The translations under genes were made by a program, and so were the position numbers. Shown piece by piece: positions 36,191-50,000 of a stretch of 64,000 bases of DNA (position 1 is the stretch's first letter; every line of letters starts with the position of its first letter). This stretch comes from Otis tarda (lineage: Eukaryota; Chordata; Aves; Otidiformes; Otididae), in NCBI GenBank assembly GCA_026413225.1, contig CM048552.1, forward strand, positions 23,115,001-23,179,000, read 5' to 3'. Below the pieces are notes generated by a model. That model had not been told where the DNA came from. It searched no databases and worked only from the letters and a program-made list of their open reading frames with translations.

Positions 36191-38138
36191 CCTGTGAACA
36201 CAAACACTCCACCAGCGGCAGATAATAGGGAAACAAGTACGTGGTAGAGGAGGCGAGAAGCTCCCCCCAGCACACCGGCAAATCATCTCAGGGAAAAGAA
36301 ACAAAGAGAGTCGCACCTTTACGAGCGGTCTGGCTAACAGGAACACGCTCTTCCAAAGGCAGGGAGAGGGGAGAAGTCATTTTCTTTTGCTATCATCAAG
36401 TCTCTAAAGGCAATTTCATGCTGCTGTCTTGGGAGGCAAGCAAGCAAGACTGCTCATCCCTAATGCGTCCAATTCTCTACGTTCAGAGAGGGTGATTTTT
36501 TTTAGCTGACAGTTTCCATACACGCCCTCGCATGCTGGATTTCATGGCTGACCAAAGTGTGAAAGCTGGAGAAGGGAATGCATGACTGCATAGCAACACC
36601 TGTGAAAAACCAAACTATTTTCCTTCCCTTACCTCCAGCTAGCTACAAACAGGATCAGCCTGTCTGGGATATGAAACTTGCTTCTACAGAGAAGAATTAA
36701 TGAAGATCAGCACCATGGATTAGAGCACATAAAGAGAGAAAGATGCTATAAAAATTCCGTCAAAGCATCTGCCACGTACAATCACTCATTTTTCAAGAGC
36801 AGCGGTCAAATATCCATAAAAATAAATCAGAATATTTTTTAAAATAAATGCCTTCATATGAAAGACCAATGTTTCCTATTGGAAAATTTAACAGACAACT
36901 CCTGGCAAATATTTAACTTGAATACAATGCAGACTCAAAAGCTGCTGCTGCTGGAATGGAGCAGCTATTGTGCAATTCTGGTTTTTGGAAGGAAAAGGAT
37001 ACTGAAATCTGCACCAGATGCCCTACATTCCCCAATCAAGAATACATTTAGCGTATTCAGTTTAACAACACACAAATGGTATGGAAGCCACCAAGAATCT
37101 GTGGAGGTTTGTCAAACAGGAAGTAGGCATCTAACCAAGAAAATCCCCAGCAGAACAGACACAGCCAAGGACCTTCTGGTCTGCAGCCAGAATTCTCAGT
37201 ACCTAGAAATAATAACTTGGTAAAACAGTATCCCTGAATCAGCTGGGGCAAGTGCCCGCCATTCCAGAAAAATTGCTTGGGAAAATCCTCTTCAAAGAAA
37301 TCATTGTGCATGGAGGAGGAAAAAAAAAAAAGAAACAACCTCACGTTATCCTCACTGTTAGGCAAATGCATCCCGTGATCCCAAACATGTCAGCTAGCCA
37401 CCAAAAAGTCCAGCTGAGCTGGTTCCTTGAGAAATTTGGCTTGGTTAAATTCATACAGAGGATCTGTATCAGCAGATCCTCTTACTTGCTTCAGAGGTTA
37501 AGGGTGTTCATCAGAGTGTAGAGGTGCTGAAGGAAAGAAATGGCAGTACTGTCATCTGGTTCTTCAAAAGAAGTGCTGTAGCAGTCTGCAAATTCAGGGC
37601 TCATCTAAACTCAAACAGCTTCTCTAGGCGGTCTAGAGTTTCCTTTGAAGTATATTATCTATGAGCACATATGGTCCTGGAGCATATCCACACACATTCA
37701 CGAGAAGGGAATGAGAGTGGGTGGAATACTTAAGACTATCCCTAAGAAAGGAAGGAGGAAGAAGAGAATAAAAATCCTGGCATAAACAAACAGCTGCTAT
37801 TTCTAGCCCTTCTGGTTGAACCCCTCCTCTACCCAGATGCCACTCTGCAAGATGCCTTGTTCAACTTAAGAGACAACCAGAGAAATAAAAGAGCAAGAGC
37901 ATGCACTTTCACAAACCAATTATGACCACTTACAAAGATACTGTAAATCTATTCACTGCTTAACACACCAGGTACGTCCAGCAAATGCATTTGCTCAGTG
38001 TGTACCCAGTGTAGCCTGATATTCTCCATGTAGCTCCAGCGTGCACATTCAAGCAACAAAAAAATTAAATAAATCAAGTCTGGAATAGAGTCAGTCCACA
38101 ACAGCAAGGAAAAAAGAGTAATTATTGACAGTGGCTTG

Positions 38139-38160
38139 GTTAAGCTTAGAAAAGCTTAAC
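38139..38160. repeat. Perfect inverted repeat, 9-bp arms, 4-nt loop
   Basis: GTTAAGCTT and AAGCTTAAC flank AGAA. Each arm contains a HindIII-type AAGCTT. Confidence 0.95.
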
Positions 38161-40074
38161 AGAAAAGGATTTTTCTGTAATTGCCATCTCTAACCTTTTA
38201 TCCAAGCTCAGTGGGTACATTACCTAAGTCAGCAGGAAGTTTAGCCACTCCACATGAAATTAGTAACGTTTATAGGCTGACCCGTTGCCCACAGCCTCCT
38301 CAAAGCTTTTTAGAACAAGAGCTATGAAGATGTTTCTGTCTTTCCATCAGGAAACGGTCCACACCACACTTAGCTGCCCAAAACAAAACAAAACAACCAC
38401 CCGCCCCCCTTCACCAGGCAGTGGTCCCTGAAGACTGAGCCTCCCTCTTACACATTCTCAGAAGTAAATTAACCTTGCCTGCTAGTTACAGGAATAAAAA
38501 TAAGCTTCTCAACAACAGCACATTCCATCTGCCGACCCACCGGTACCTCATGGGGCGGCAGCTCCCGAACCATCAGGGTATCCCTCTTCCCTGGCCCAGC
38601 CACCCTGAGGAGTGCCCTGCGCTCCAAATTGGGAGCTTCTGACATGAGTCAGCCCTTAATTCTCTCCATCCCATCCATCCACGCATCTGCAGGGCAGAGC
38701 TCGCCGACGTTGCAAGGATGCGTTTCAAGTTCGGGTGCCTACAAAATGGCTGTGGAGTGAACCTGCGCAGCAAGTGCGAGCTTTCAGCCTGACTTTGTAT
38801 TCAGGTACATGAAGAACAAGATAAACTAGTTTAACCAACGCTGACCCAGTTTCACACCGGAAAGGACCAAAACAGACACAAGAAGTTAAAGTATATTCCT
38901 TAAGAGATGCTGTTCATCTGTTTTGAAACAGCAAGCATGAAATATGTGAGTCTCTGTGATAAAATTCTAGGTGAGCAAAACCAGATCAGCACCGTGACTT
39001 AACAAAATTGTGTTGAAAACCATTAACAGGAATACAACACATGCTTTATAAGCTAATGCTCTCTTCAGTGTCACAGACCAAGAAGAGAACAAGAAAAATC
39101 AGGAGGAGGATAAACATGGCTGGCTGGGAATTGATTGCCGCCTTTGAAATTCTAGTGGAACAGTTGGAGTAAGAAGCTGACTGCAGCTGAACTGAAAAAT
39201 CACTACGTGTAGCTAGATTACTCATCTACTGTTAAACCAAATTAAAGTGTTCTTCCCACAGGAGAGGCTGAATATTTCAGAAAAACCATAATTTATATCT
39301 TAGGAAAATTTAGAAGAAAGCTCTGCAAAACTGAAATGAATTTTGTACTTAATGGACATGAAAACAAAGGACAGATGAAACTTCATGTTGCTTGACTCAA
39401 TAGTAAATACTACACAGCATGCAGGATGCAGCTGAGCCAGGAAGCTGATGGGCTGCGTTAAAGAAGAGTTCACATTACCACGTCCCAGCTACAACCAACC
39501 TTCCTTGCTCTGCAAATCACCCTTTCAAGCTGCCCACAGTAGCAGAAAAAAAAAAATGCAGATTTTCAGCAACCCAGACCCTTACTGCAGCCAATATTAG
39601 GAAGCGCTATCAATAGGAGTTTAAATAGGCGATTCTCCTTAACGTGTTTCATAATTAGGTAGCGAACTCATCCACAGGAAGCATGAAAAGCAAGCGTGCA
39701 AGGCACAGGCCTTTTAGCGAAGTGCCACAGTGAATACTTTTGTCCAATTTATTTTCCAGGAGGAATTGCGCTTTGGACGGAAGCCTATTTCTAACAATTT
39801 ATTTTTCATGTTAGGACAAGGCAGTGTAACTTCTACACAATTTAATCTCTTTGCTAATAGACTCAGTCATTATAGCTGAAATACGCAAGCTTAACAATAA
39901 GGCTAAAATACCCAGAATACTTAAATCTGAGAAATGTGTTTGCTGGCTTTAGTTCAGGACAAGTAGAAGCAATTGGCTAAAACGCTGCGGATGGGGGAGC
40001 CGTGGTGACTGTGGCGAGACCTGCCAAGAGGTTACACTGGACTCTGCACAGCTGCCTACAGAAGCGCAGCCACA

Positions 40075-40092
40075 AAATAAATAAATAAATAA
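40075..40092. repeat. (AAAT)4 microsatellite
   Basis: A short run of AAAT units. Confidence 0.9.
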
Positions 40093-41892
40093 GTCTTTAA
40101 TTGCCAGTGAAACGCATCCAAAGGGCTGGAAAGCACTTGAGCACCCCGACAGCTTGCCTTGGCTCCGTGGGTCAGCACCCCCTGAAAATTACAGGGACGC
40201 TGGGCCGAAAACCCCCGAGGATCATTTTGCCCATCACGTTTCCCCACACGGTTGTTTCACTTCACTTCCAAGCTGCAGCCCAGTGAACAGGCTGCAATTT
40301 ACCTCTTCACCCTCACCCTCAAATTTGTTTGGATAAACAGGCCCTCCTTTGTTCCAGGCTGCTACTATGTTTACACATTATATTGTAAATCAGCCGGTAC
40401 AAAGCAAGGCAGGCCCTGGAATGAAGACACTAGCATTTTTGTTCACAGCAAAATTAAACAAGCAAGAGGCACAGAAGTCCATTTATAACCCCAGTCTGGA
40501 AACAATTGGTTTTTAAAAGGTGAGAGGTTTTAAAAAGTTTACTAAACAAACCTAGCCAGTAACAGAGTCTATAGAGTCAGCTCCCAAACAAGTTCAAGGC
40601 TGTATACATTGCCAAAGCAGTGTTATTTCTGAAGAGAACTTTAAAGAGTTTAAAAGCTTGCTTTCTCGCAGTTTCAAGGGCCCAAGAATTACTGGCAAGT
40701 GATTTAGCTTTTACTGTCTACACAAATAGAGAGGAATTATTTACAGAGGAAGGCAATGAACTCTTCGCCATCTCTATTAAAGCCAAGAGACCTAAATAGC
40801 ATTGAGAAGTTGCAGGATAAACATCAGGACAAACTTCACAGCAATAACAGATGAGCAGAGGAACAGACAGCTACGAAGTCTTCCCCTGTCAGAGCATCTG
40901 TAACTAACCAGTTAACCACAGCTCATTCTGCCTTACCACAGAGGATGGACTCTCTACACGGCCTCTTCAGATCCCTCCCTAAACCTGTTTTCCATTATTT
41001 TAAATGTTCTTTTAAATAAACTGAATTTGCTGAGACCTCTCCCATGGGTCGATAGTTTGGACAGCCAAGAAGAAAAGAGATCAAAAGTAATCATTATTTG
41101 ATAGGTGCCCAGGTTTTCTGAAAAGTTGTCATCTCAATCCCATAACTGAGTATGTATGTAAAAAAAAAAAAAGAAAAAGATAAAACCAATAGAACAATAG
41201 AATTTGCACTGGCTGATCCAAAGGCCATCCAAAGGCCAGGAATAAATTGGATCTGATGTTGTCTGCAGTCCAGAAGTGAGGCCATCCAAAGGGATGCTAT
41301 GGAGAAGCCTCAGCTGGACATATGCAGGATATCATTCACCGCTGCAGACAGCCCCTGCATCCTTCATAAACATCGAGCTTAAAAAAATTAATCCTAAGTC
41401 TCAAATATAAGTTTGAGTGGCAAAAATAACTTTATTCCTTTGATTAATTTAAGAGGGAGAGGTGCAGAAACGTTGCATTTAAAAGCTTTTTGTCCTGATT
41501 GCAAGAAGTATGTTAAAATAAGAAGTCTTCTACAGATTCCTTTCAGTACATCTACCATCCGTGGTACAGAAGCACCCCACACTTTCGCAGCTTCAGATCA
41601 AAAAGAAAAAAAATTCAGGATAGGGGGAATATGTCTCCGGTGTTTCAGAAGCCATCAGCTGTCCACATTGTAATTCTAACATGATCTGATGGTCCATGGT
41701 TAACCTTAGCAGCAAAAACGGTAAAGGGAAGATGGGTTACAAGTTCCCACTCACTCTGGTCCCTTCAGAAGCCAGAAAGCATTTGCTGAGCACAATAAGG
41801 GGAAGCTGGACCTCTGCTTTGCCACCAGCCCCAGTGACACCGCAGTCAGCTGCGGTTGTTTCCTCCCTCAGGCACTGCGCCTGAGGCCACAA

Positions 41893-41921
41893 CAAAAAAA
41901 AAATTAAAAAAAAAAAAAAAA
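41893..41921. repeat. Poly-A tract
   Basis: An A-rich run interrupted once by TT. No upstream retrogene was recognised. Confidence 0.8.
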
Positions 41922-42484
41922 GGTCTGATTCAGTCATCAGCACGGCAACTTCCTCCTGAGACCCCTGGAGCAGCCGGCTCCTGCCAATGTGAGGGCTGCC
42001 CCATCCTTCAGCAGGGAAGAAGGCAGAGAGGCACCGCCGTGGCTGCCTTGGGGACCCCATGACCAAACCGTTCTCCCAGGCACCGTCCCTTCCAGGGGAG
42101 CACAGCAGGCTGGCACGATGCCTCCTGCAAGGCAAGTTTAACCTCCAGACCCTGATCAGCTCCTATCACCCACCATGTGCTGCCCCGTGCTTCCAGCCCT
42201 GCCTCTTGCTTAGTGACTTACCCTTTATTCCACTTCTCCATCTTCAAACACATAATTACCAGATGCATCAGCACTGAAGCGCTTCCCCGACTGCCAAACA
42301 TCACCTGGAGCATTGACCAGGGCTCTGCTCTCCTCCCTCTCCCAATCTGCCCTTTCCTCTCCAAACAGTGCTTCGCATGGGGACTCTTTGGTTTCACCCC
42401 TCTCAACTGAAGATGCCATAAAACATGGAGAGAGCACCTCACAGGACAAGTGATGCTCTCACCTGAAGAGGGATCTGTTTCCGC

Positions 42485-42554
42485 CCTGAGCTAATACAGG
42501 CCGTATGGAAATACTGTTCCCTGAGCTAATACAGGCCGTATGGAAATGCTGTTC
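42485..42554. repeat. 35-bp tandem duplication, two copies
   Basis: The unit starting CCTGAGCTAATACAGGCC occurs at 42485-42519 and again at 42520-42554 with a single A/G difference. The near identity implies a recent duplication. Confidence 0.95.
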
Positions 42555-43894
42555 GAGGGACTGAAAAGAAGCCAACAACCCACAAGCATCTGAGGGTCTG
42601 GAAACCCTGTAATTTGTGGCATGAACAGAGATTACAGCCCATCTGTCCCAGCCAGAGTACAAAGGAATTCAGAGTGACTTGTGCTCCCCCTCCTTGCCTC
42701 CCCTGCCCCCTTGCTTAGCCAAATAACTAAAGCCAATACATATAACCGTGTCCCTAACTTGTTGACATAATCTGCCACTTCGCCGTCGCTGCAGCCCTTG
42801 CAGGGGCTCGGGCACTGCACTTGGGAAACCATACATTATCCGAAATCATCTCCTGAAATCTAGCATGACCCAGGCTTTTCCTACGGTTTCGTCTGAGCCT
42901 GCACTGATGGGCTCCAAGTGCTTCACCACCAAGATTTATTTTCCCGCTTGGAGGTAACGTTGCTGAAACATCTGTAAAACCAAATTCATACACTTTAACA
43001 TTATGTCCTCACACTAAGTATTAGAGTGACACTGCCAGATTAAAGGGACTGTAATACACTCCTTTAATACCCCATTTTAAATGCCTCTTTAGATTATTAT
43101 CCATGTAAAGGTTTTTAACATCTTTGACTTATGTGTGTGTCACATGCCTGTCCTCCATTTTTGCCCCAGTTTTGCCCGCGTACATGACAGTTATACAAAA
43201 GTTCACTCAGTGTTTTATTATAAGCTCTGCTCCAAAGGCAGCAGTGATGGAGGTCGGAGGGACCCACAAGTCACCTGCACAATCAAGGGCTGGGACAATG
43301 TGCACCTGTGGATCCTCCAGACCCATGGCAAAGGAAAACTGGGAGGCAGGCGTCCCGCAGGGCCACCATCCTAATTCCCCATTACGGACATCGGCTGTTC
43401 TTCTGGCAGCCACCTGGGTATGACTGGTTGCCGCCAGCATGGGATGGGAGCAGGTATTGAAATTTTATAATGACAGGCACCTCACCCTGTCACTTCTCAT
43501 TTTAGTCATTTCTTATTCTGACAAGCAGGAGCAAATTTGACCAAAAGGCTCCTAATAGCAAGACCATACTGAGTCCTGAACAAAGAAAAATGCGCTTAAA
43601 AGCTCTCAACTAGTATCGCTGTGGTGCACACAGACAATAAGGAGCTGTAAGAAGCTTTTCTGTCTTACGTGTCTTTGACTATAGGGCGACTAAAAACCGA
43701 AGCAAAGTCATTTAGCAAAAAAACCTCAAAAATCAAAACAAATAAATATCCCCCAACAATATCCCTCCAAAGACACAAAGAAATAACTCGGTGCCTTTTT
43801 GTGTTCTCAAATAAAGGCGAGCAAGAAGAAAGCGCGGCTCCGGAGGAGAGGACAATAGGGATCTGGCGCCCGCGATGCCACCGTCTCAGCCCTG

Positions 43895-44055
43895 CGCCCA
43901 ACAAGTTCCTTCAACTGCTCTGGGTCTTGGTTTCCACATCTGCAGAGTGGGGATAATAACAGGTCTTTACATCACAGGGGTGTTACAAAGATCAATTAGT
44001 TAATGTCTGAAAAGCGCTTTGAAGATATAGCAGGTGGTGAGTATTATTATGCAAA
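43895..44055 (+). mobile_element. MIR/CORE-SINE-like relic
   Basis: The sequence follows the 3' two-thirds of MIR-type SINEs in sense orientation. Near 43900 is a CAAGTTCCTTCAACTGCTCTG-like block (usual CAAGTCACTTAACCTCTCTG). It is followed by TTTCCACATCTGCAGAGTGG at 43931-43950, GGGATAATAA, ATCACAGGGGTGTTACAAAGAT, TTAGTTAATGT, AAAGCGCTTTGAAGATAT at 44011-44028, and TATTATTAT. The collinear run of conserved blocks makes the call fairly secure. Such elements amplified before the bird lineage arose, so this is a very old insertion that stayed legible. Confidence 0.8.
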
Positions 44056-47000
44056 TAACATGATTTAAGAAAATCACAAGTGCTGGATTAATACTAATCC
44101 CTTTGATATTTAAAAAACGCCATTTTTTCATATTTTAAAGCAGTGAGTTTTCATGCTATAGCTTTCCACGGTTGATGCAACAACAATTTTTAACCTTTTC
44201 TTTTCATACGGCTCAATACATAAAACTCCTCTGCAGACATCTTCACAAAATCCAGTCTTGACTCAAAGCTAGGAGCACTGGAAGAAATTACGCGTGTTGA
44301 CGAACTGGAACTACATCCTGTGCAGGAATATTTCTCAGAGGATGAAATGTCACAGGCCTAACTTACTGTAACAAACATTGCAGAGTCTTTTGGTTTTAGG
44401 GCTTTTTTTTTTTTTTGGAAGCACACTAATTTCACGCATAGAGGCATTTGTAAAGCAATATAGCTGCTACCTAAATATGCCATTTTATGTGGTGGAAAGA
44501 GTGGAGAAAGAGAGAAGGATATGGTTCAGTCATTTCTTCCAAAGCTGCATATCTTAATTGCAAAAAAAAAAAACCCAAAAAAAACCCCCACCAAAACCAA
44601 AAAAAAAACCCTAAAAAATAATTTAAAGAGAAAAATCTAATGTCTAATGGCCTCATTTGGTGGTCTCGCAGAGATCAGGCCATTGTAATGCCCACTCCAA
44701 CTTCCAGCAAGCGGCCGCACAACCACTTCTGCTTTAGGCGCGTGCAGGGAGCGGGGTGCATGGCCACAAGCCAGCCCAGACACACAGCCTGGCTGAATGC
44801 TTGCAACTCGCAACGTGAGACAAACGCAAATCAACGAGAGAGCCGAGGTGGGATCAGGACAAAGAACCTGAGGTAAGCAGCAATATCAGAAAACAAGGAG
44901 AAAGCACAGCCAAGACCAGCCAGCCGCCCCTCTGATCTCCTGCCTCACCTTTGCCAGACCTCTCTGCGAAAGCAAGACATCCCGCCCTGCACCTAAATAC
45001 TCCCGGTGCTTCCAGGACTTTCACTGCCACATTCCCTTTCTGTGAGGAAGCCTGTTTCTCATCTCCTGCACTGTAAAATGTAGTGCAAACCAGCTGGTGC
45101 GTTTGGCCCAGGAATCTGCACAATATTGCTGCAGTTAAAAACAGCTTAATATCAGCCCCCTCAGGAATGCATGCCTGAAATTGATATTAATGAAACAAGA
45201 TCAGATATTACTATTCTGTACAGCCCGTTCCTCAAGCTGTGCTGTAGCGTCAAATCAAATCTTTTCCCAAGTCAATGTACAAAATACAAACAGAGGATGG
45301 CAGGCAGTATGGACGTGGGGGGAAGCAGCAGGAGCGTTTTAAAACTTCAGAAGCTCTTAAGTTTGCAGCTATAGGCAGCTGCACTTCCTTTCCTACCACA
45401 TTTCCCACAGCAGCCATATTAATAGCTATTCAATACAGTAATAGGATCCAAGCTGTACACTTAGTTGTTGGGGCTTTTTTAATCTCCTGGTCAATATTAA
45501 AAGCATTTGGATGCTCTTTAGGAGGGAGGAATGATTTTTGCAATCCAGGAACAGCAAGGCATTTGCAGCACTCCTGAGGAACACCAGTGAAGGATTTCCT
45601 TCGCATGCCTCTGCTTGTGATTGATGTTGTGACACTTCATTTTAACTGGACCCAGTTGTACAGATTTACAATTTAATTTTCTTGCGTAAACACGTACTCA
45701 GTGTAATCTTAGTGTGTTCTCATTAGTTGAAGTTATACAATTTATGTTCAAACCACCACCTGAGGGTCATTCTTCAGCCAGAAAGAGACCCTTGAGGATC
45801 TCAAAGCACAAAGGCCTTTGGACACATCATTTCTACTCCTGGATCTGCCAGGTCTGGGGGATAAATCCACAATTCTAATGCTGGGCAGATAAGCACAGGC
45901 CCATCTTTCACTTTGCTCTCCCGTAAAACAGAAGCCGCCTCCTCCTCCTGAAAAAGATCTAACGATGAAGACCAGCTCCCAAGTGGGAGGATGAGGCATC
46001 ATCATGCTTCTTCCATCTTCACAGGGGATCAAATCCCCCTTTCTTTCTAATCCAAAGGAGAAAGCGAAATTATCTCTCAAGAGTACCCCCCGCCCGCAGG
46101 TGGCTTGAGGTTTGGTGTACTCCATCTCCACACCTTCAGTTAATTCATCTTTTCTGCATGCTTTGAGTTTGTGCAACTGCTGCTCACTTGAGGAAAGCAA
46201 TCTGATTTTCTTGTAATCAGCTATTCAGTTTGAGGTACGTGGGTCCATCTTATTTAAGTAGGCCATGGATATTTATAGCCAAAGTTAGAAACAGGAAAAA
46301 TATTACAGCATTCTCAAAACTTTCACATGTGCAGTCTCATCACACCAGAGAGAGAAAACTCAACTAGGTTTTTTTATCTCTCGCTTCAAACAGCCAAATA
46401 ATACGAAGTGGCTGCAAGGATTGCTCCCATTAGCCAATCCTCCTAGCACTCTGCAGTCTGATGCCAGGCTTCTCCAGATGAAGGGATGAAAAATAAACAT
46501 ACCGTCCCCACTGTAACATAGACAGTCAAAAGAAAAGACGCAGCATCTTTAGACTATGAAAAAAAAAAAAAAGGAGCTATTGTAACTGTGTCAGAGAAGT
46601 AGGTAAGATGTTGCCTTCTGTCTGACCATGGAGCAAGAGGAAAGCCACTCCAACAGCCACTCAGAGGACAAAAAAAAAAGAAAAAAAATAAATCTAGATT
46701 CATATCTGGTTTGCTGATCTTTGCACAAGGTAAGCCAGGACGGTACAGTCTGTCCCACTGACAACTGCTGCCTTTTCTTCCCCAGAAGATGGGCAGAGAA
46801 TGGGAATGGGCACGTACTGAAGAGAATGTTACTCTGATGATTTGTAGCTCAGCCACAAAGCTTCCAGACTGCTGACCTCCTGGCTTTGGTACAATCTGCA
46901 TCACATTTGTAATTGTATTTACCTGGATGGCTTTAACCTTATTAAGGATTCACAGGTAAAAAGCAAATGCTGAATCAAATCTCATAAAGCAGTGCCTGCT

Positions 47001-50000
47001 TCATGGAGGCTGGGCTAAGCAGAAGGCCACCTCAACTCCTAATCTGTCTTAGGTTTGTAAAGACAATACTCAATTTCACACAGGGGGGAAAAAAAAAAAA
47101 GTAAATTGATGTGAGTTCTATTTGAACTAAAGAGCAAAAGAAGTTATTGCGTAGTCTTATGCTTTATTGAAGCACAACTATTTAAAAATAAATTATTTCA
47201 GGAACACATCATCCTTACCTTGTGGCTGATATAGATATATATGTATAATTTACTTAGATTGTAGTATTTCCTCTCCTTTCAGGTAAACATAAAAGCTTAA
47301 CATTAAATCTGTACTAAAAAAAAAAAATTGGCTTATGCATTTGAGGCACTAAAAGTACAGCCAAACTAGGCCCTTACGGCCAAGTTCACTGCTCTGCATT
47401 TGGCACAGGTACAACTGAAATATTCTAGAAGACAGAAATGTTACATTCTTTCAGGTGTTTTGAGTTAACGTTTATGTTACTGAAGGAATTTCTATTCAAA
47501 AACCCCTACCTTCAGTGAGATTCAAAACCTTCACTTGGGAAACATGAAGGGAAAGTTTTCACATGACAGAGTATCTTTTCCTTTAAAAACACATCAATTA
47601 TAACTATAAAATATATTATACATATTACATATAATGCAGAAAACCTTGTATTTATATACATATAAAATCTGAAATTATATTTTTTTTAATAACAGAGATC
47701 CTATTTCTGAAAAGGAGTAGAGTGCGCCCCACTCATATAGCTGCTTTTATGAAGTGGTTAGAAAGGTGTGAAGGAGAACGGCTCTGGGTTATTACAGAAC
47801 CGCCCTTTGAAGCAAGCCAAGGGAGTAAAATTGCTAATGAAGGGTCTTCTTTTGGGATGGGGTGGAGGGACCTCCAGCTTTCTATTTGTGCTGCCATACA
47901 TGTGAGCTTTAAATGGAAGTTGTGTTTGTGCTCACGGCCTCATTAGATTGTAATTTGACTGTGGATTTGAGTCCCTGCAAGCCTCGTACACTCGGGACCT
48001 GCCCTTTCTCATCTGAAGGAGATCACATAATGGTTATTCCTCTTTACAGCCATGCCATCCCCTTGTCTCCGAGCCTCAGGGTCAATAACCTCGGGTCTAG
48101 TTTTCACATTTAACAAATTTTCCTATTGCTCAATTGGCAAAACTGTTCAATACCTAGGCAGGAGCTAAATAAGTTCAGTGTTAACTATTTCTTTGTCAAC
48201 TTTTTAAAGTAACTTTTAAAAATAGTTGCCTACACTTTCTCCTTGCATAAATATGCCATGATGGCATCTGCATATCCTGTTACAGGTATCATGCCCTGGA
48301 ACTGCTGTGTACCCACCATTCCAGCATCCAGACTCATGGTTTCCAAATCAAACCTATGAACAGGCACAGTGCCAGCTGGAAATCCTTCTAAGCTTCCTCC
48401 AACAGCCTAACAGAGGTGAGAATCCTCATATTTAGGTAAAGTCAGCTTCAAAGTTATTTTTTATTTGTGAAGAAAATTATCTACACTTCTTTTCCCTATC
48501 CTTGATATTTTGATTTTCTTTCTCTGCTGCAAGAAAGAAAACACCTTTACGTTCAATACATGAATAATGCCTATTTTTAAAAGCCTCTCATTTTACAAGG
48601 TTTTCCTAAAGCTTCTTAAGAAGACGAATGATCTGTACAATGGCTCGATATATTAAAACGTAACTTAGGTGTACTAATCTCGTTCTCTCACTTCATTCAT
48701 TACTTAAAGAAGGGCTATGAACCATCCTGGGATGCCTTACACTGTGAGGGTAAGGTACATCACTAATTTCCCAACTGCTGTTTACTTTGCATACCTTGTG
48801 GGTAAAAGTTGGCAAGAAAGGACTGGGAGCTGTTTGCTTTCAAATTATCACCCCATTTACAAGATTCAAGAGCAAAGAATTCTAAAATGAGGTAAGAGGG
48901 AAAAGGAAATGACTATGTACATGGTGAACACTACAGAGTGTGCTAGCAGTGCCCAGCAGGTCAGGGTACCAAGAAAGCTCTCCCACAAAGTGCACATGGA
49001 CAATATTTAGAGCACCCATAGAGAATAAAGGCACTAGCCAGTTCTACACAAAATGCCTCTATCCAGTTTACAGCCACCTGATATTATTCCCAGTGGAAGT
49101 GAAGCTACACAGGGGCACTGCTGGTATGGAAAACACAAGTTCAACATAACTTTGTTGAACTTTTGCAAAAGCCTCCTCTTCCCTCACTAACAGGGCCACC
49201 CAGGAGGGGACGGGCAGGAAAGGACACAGACACAGGCGGGGCTTGATAACACCAAGAATTTGGCAACAAAATTAGTTTAAGCAGGTCTTTAAATCTTTTT
49301 GTCCTTTTTTTTCCCCCTCTTGTAGCTTCTCAATCCAACAGTGAAAAAGCACACGTGTTTGCAGGGCCATGCTGTGAAACACATGAGAGACGCAGTGGAA
49401 CTTTTACATTTTTTTTTTTTCCCAAAGGCACATAACAACTACTTATAATGCTAGATCAGTTCTCCTGTCCAGTTCGCAGCACAGCTCCACAAAACAGTCA
49501 CGGTAGCACAACCAAGCAGCTCCTGGCCAGTGACGGCAGGAACTACTTACAGCAGAGCTGCCACCAAAGACTTTATATCGCTGAACGACGGTCTGTGCAT
49601 GCTGCTAACCCACTTGGAACAGGAACGCTCCCCCCTGTGCCAAGATCTCGTGCGTACAGACAGCCTGATGTGAAAGTGCTTTGTAGAAGGCTTTGCTCAA
49701 GCCAGGAAAACTGGGGATGCAGGTCTGCTTTTGCATAGGGGCTTTTGGGGAGAGGATACAAGCTAGCTAATAGAGTTAGCAGGTCCCCATCCTTCCTGGT
49801 CAAGAAGGAATGCTGCAGCATCCACTTGCCCTACTTACATATGGCCAAAATACCCTTAAATTCTGGTTTTCAACTACAGATTCCCCAAAATTCCTCAAGA
49901 AGAGGCAATGAAAAAAAAATTTCAGAGAGAAATCAAATTACTTGCTAAAGACAGAAGAAAAACCAGAATGCATGAAGTCCCCAGTCAAGAAACCTACAAG

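Larger units (their letters stand above)
34773..43894. other. Long gene-free stretch
   Basis: I recognise no exon or transposon. Noted items: a 9-bp-arm palindrome with a forkhead-like centre at 36171-36190, a TGACTCA site at 36053-36059, a 9-bp-arm hairpin at 38139-38160, (AAAAC)3 near 38381, an AAAT microsatellite at 40075-40092, a poly-A patch at 41893-41921, and a 35-bp tandem duplication at 42485-42554. Confidence 0.45.

Noticed and set aside
41893..41921. Poly-A tract as the tail of a processed retrogene
   Set aside because: The sequence upstream shows no recognisable cDNA and no flanking duplication.
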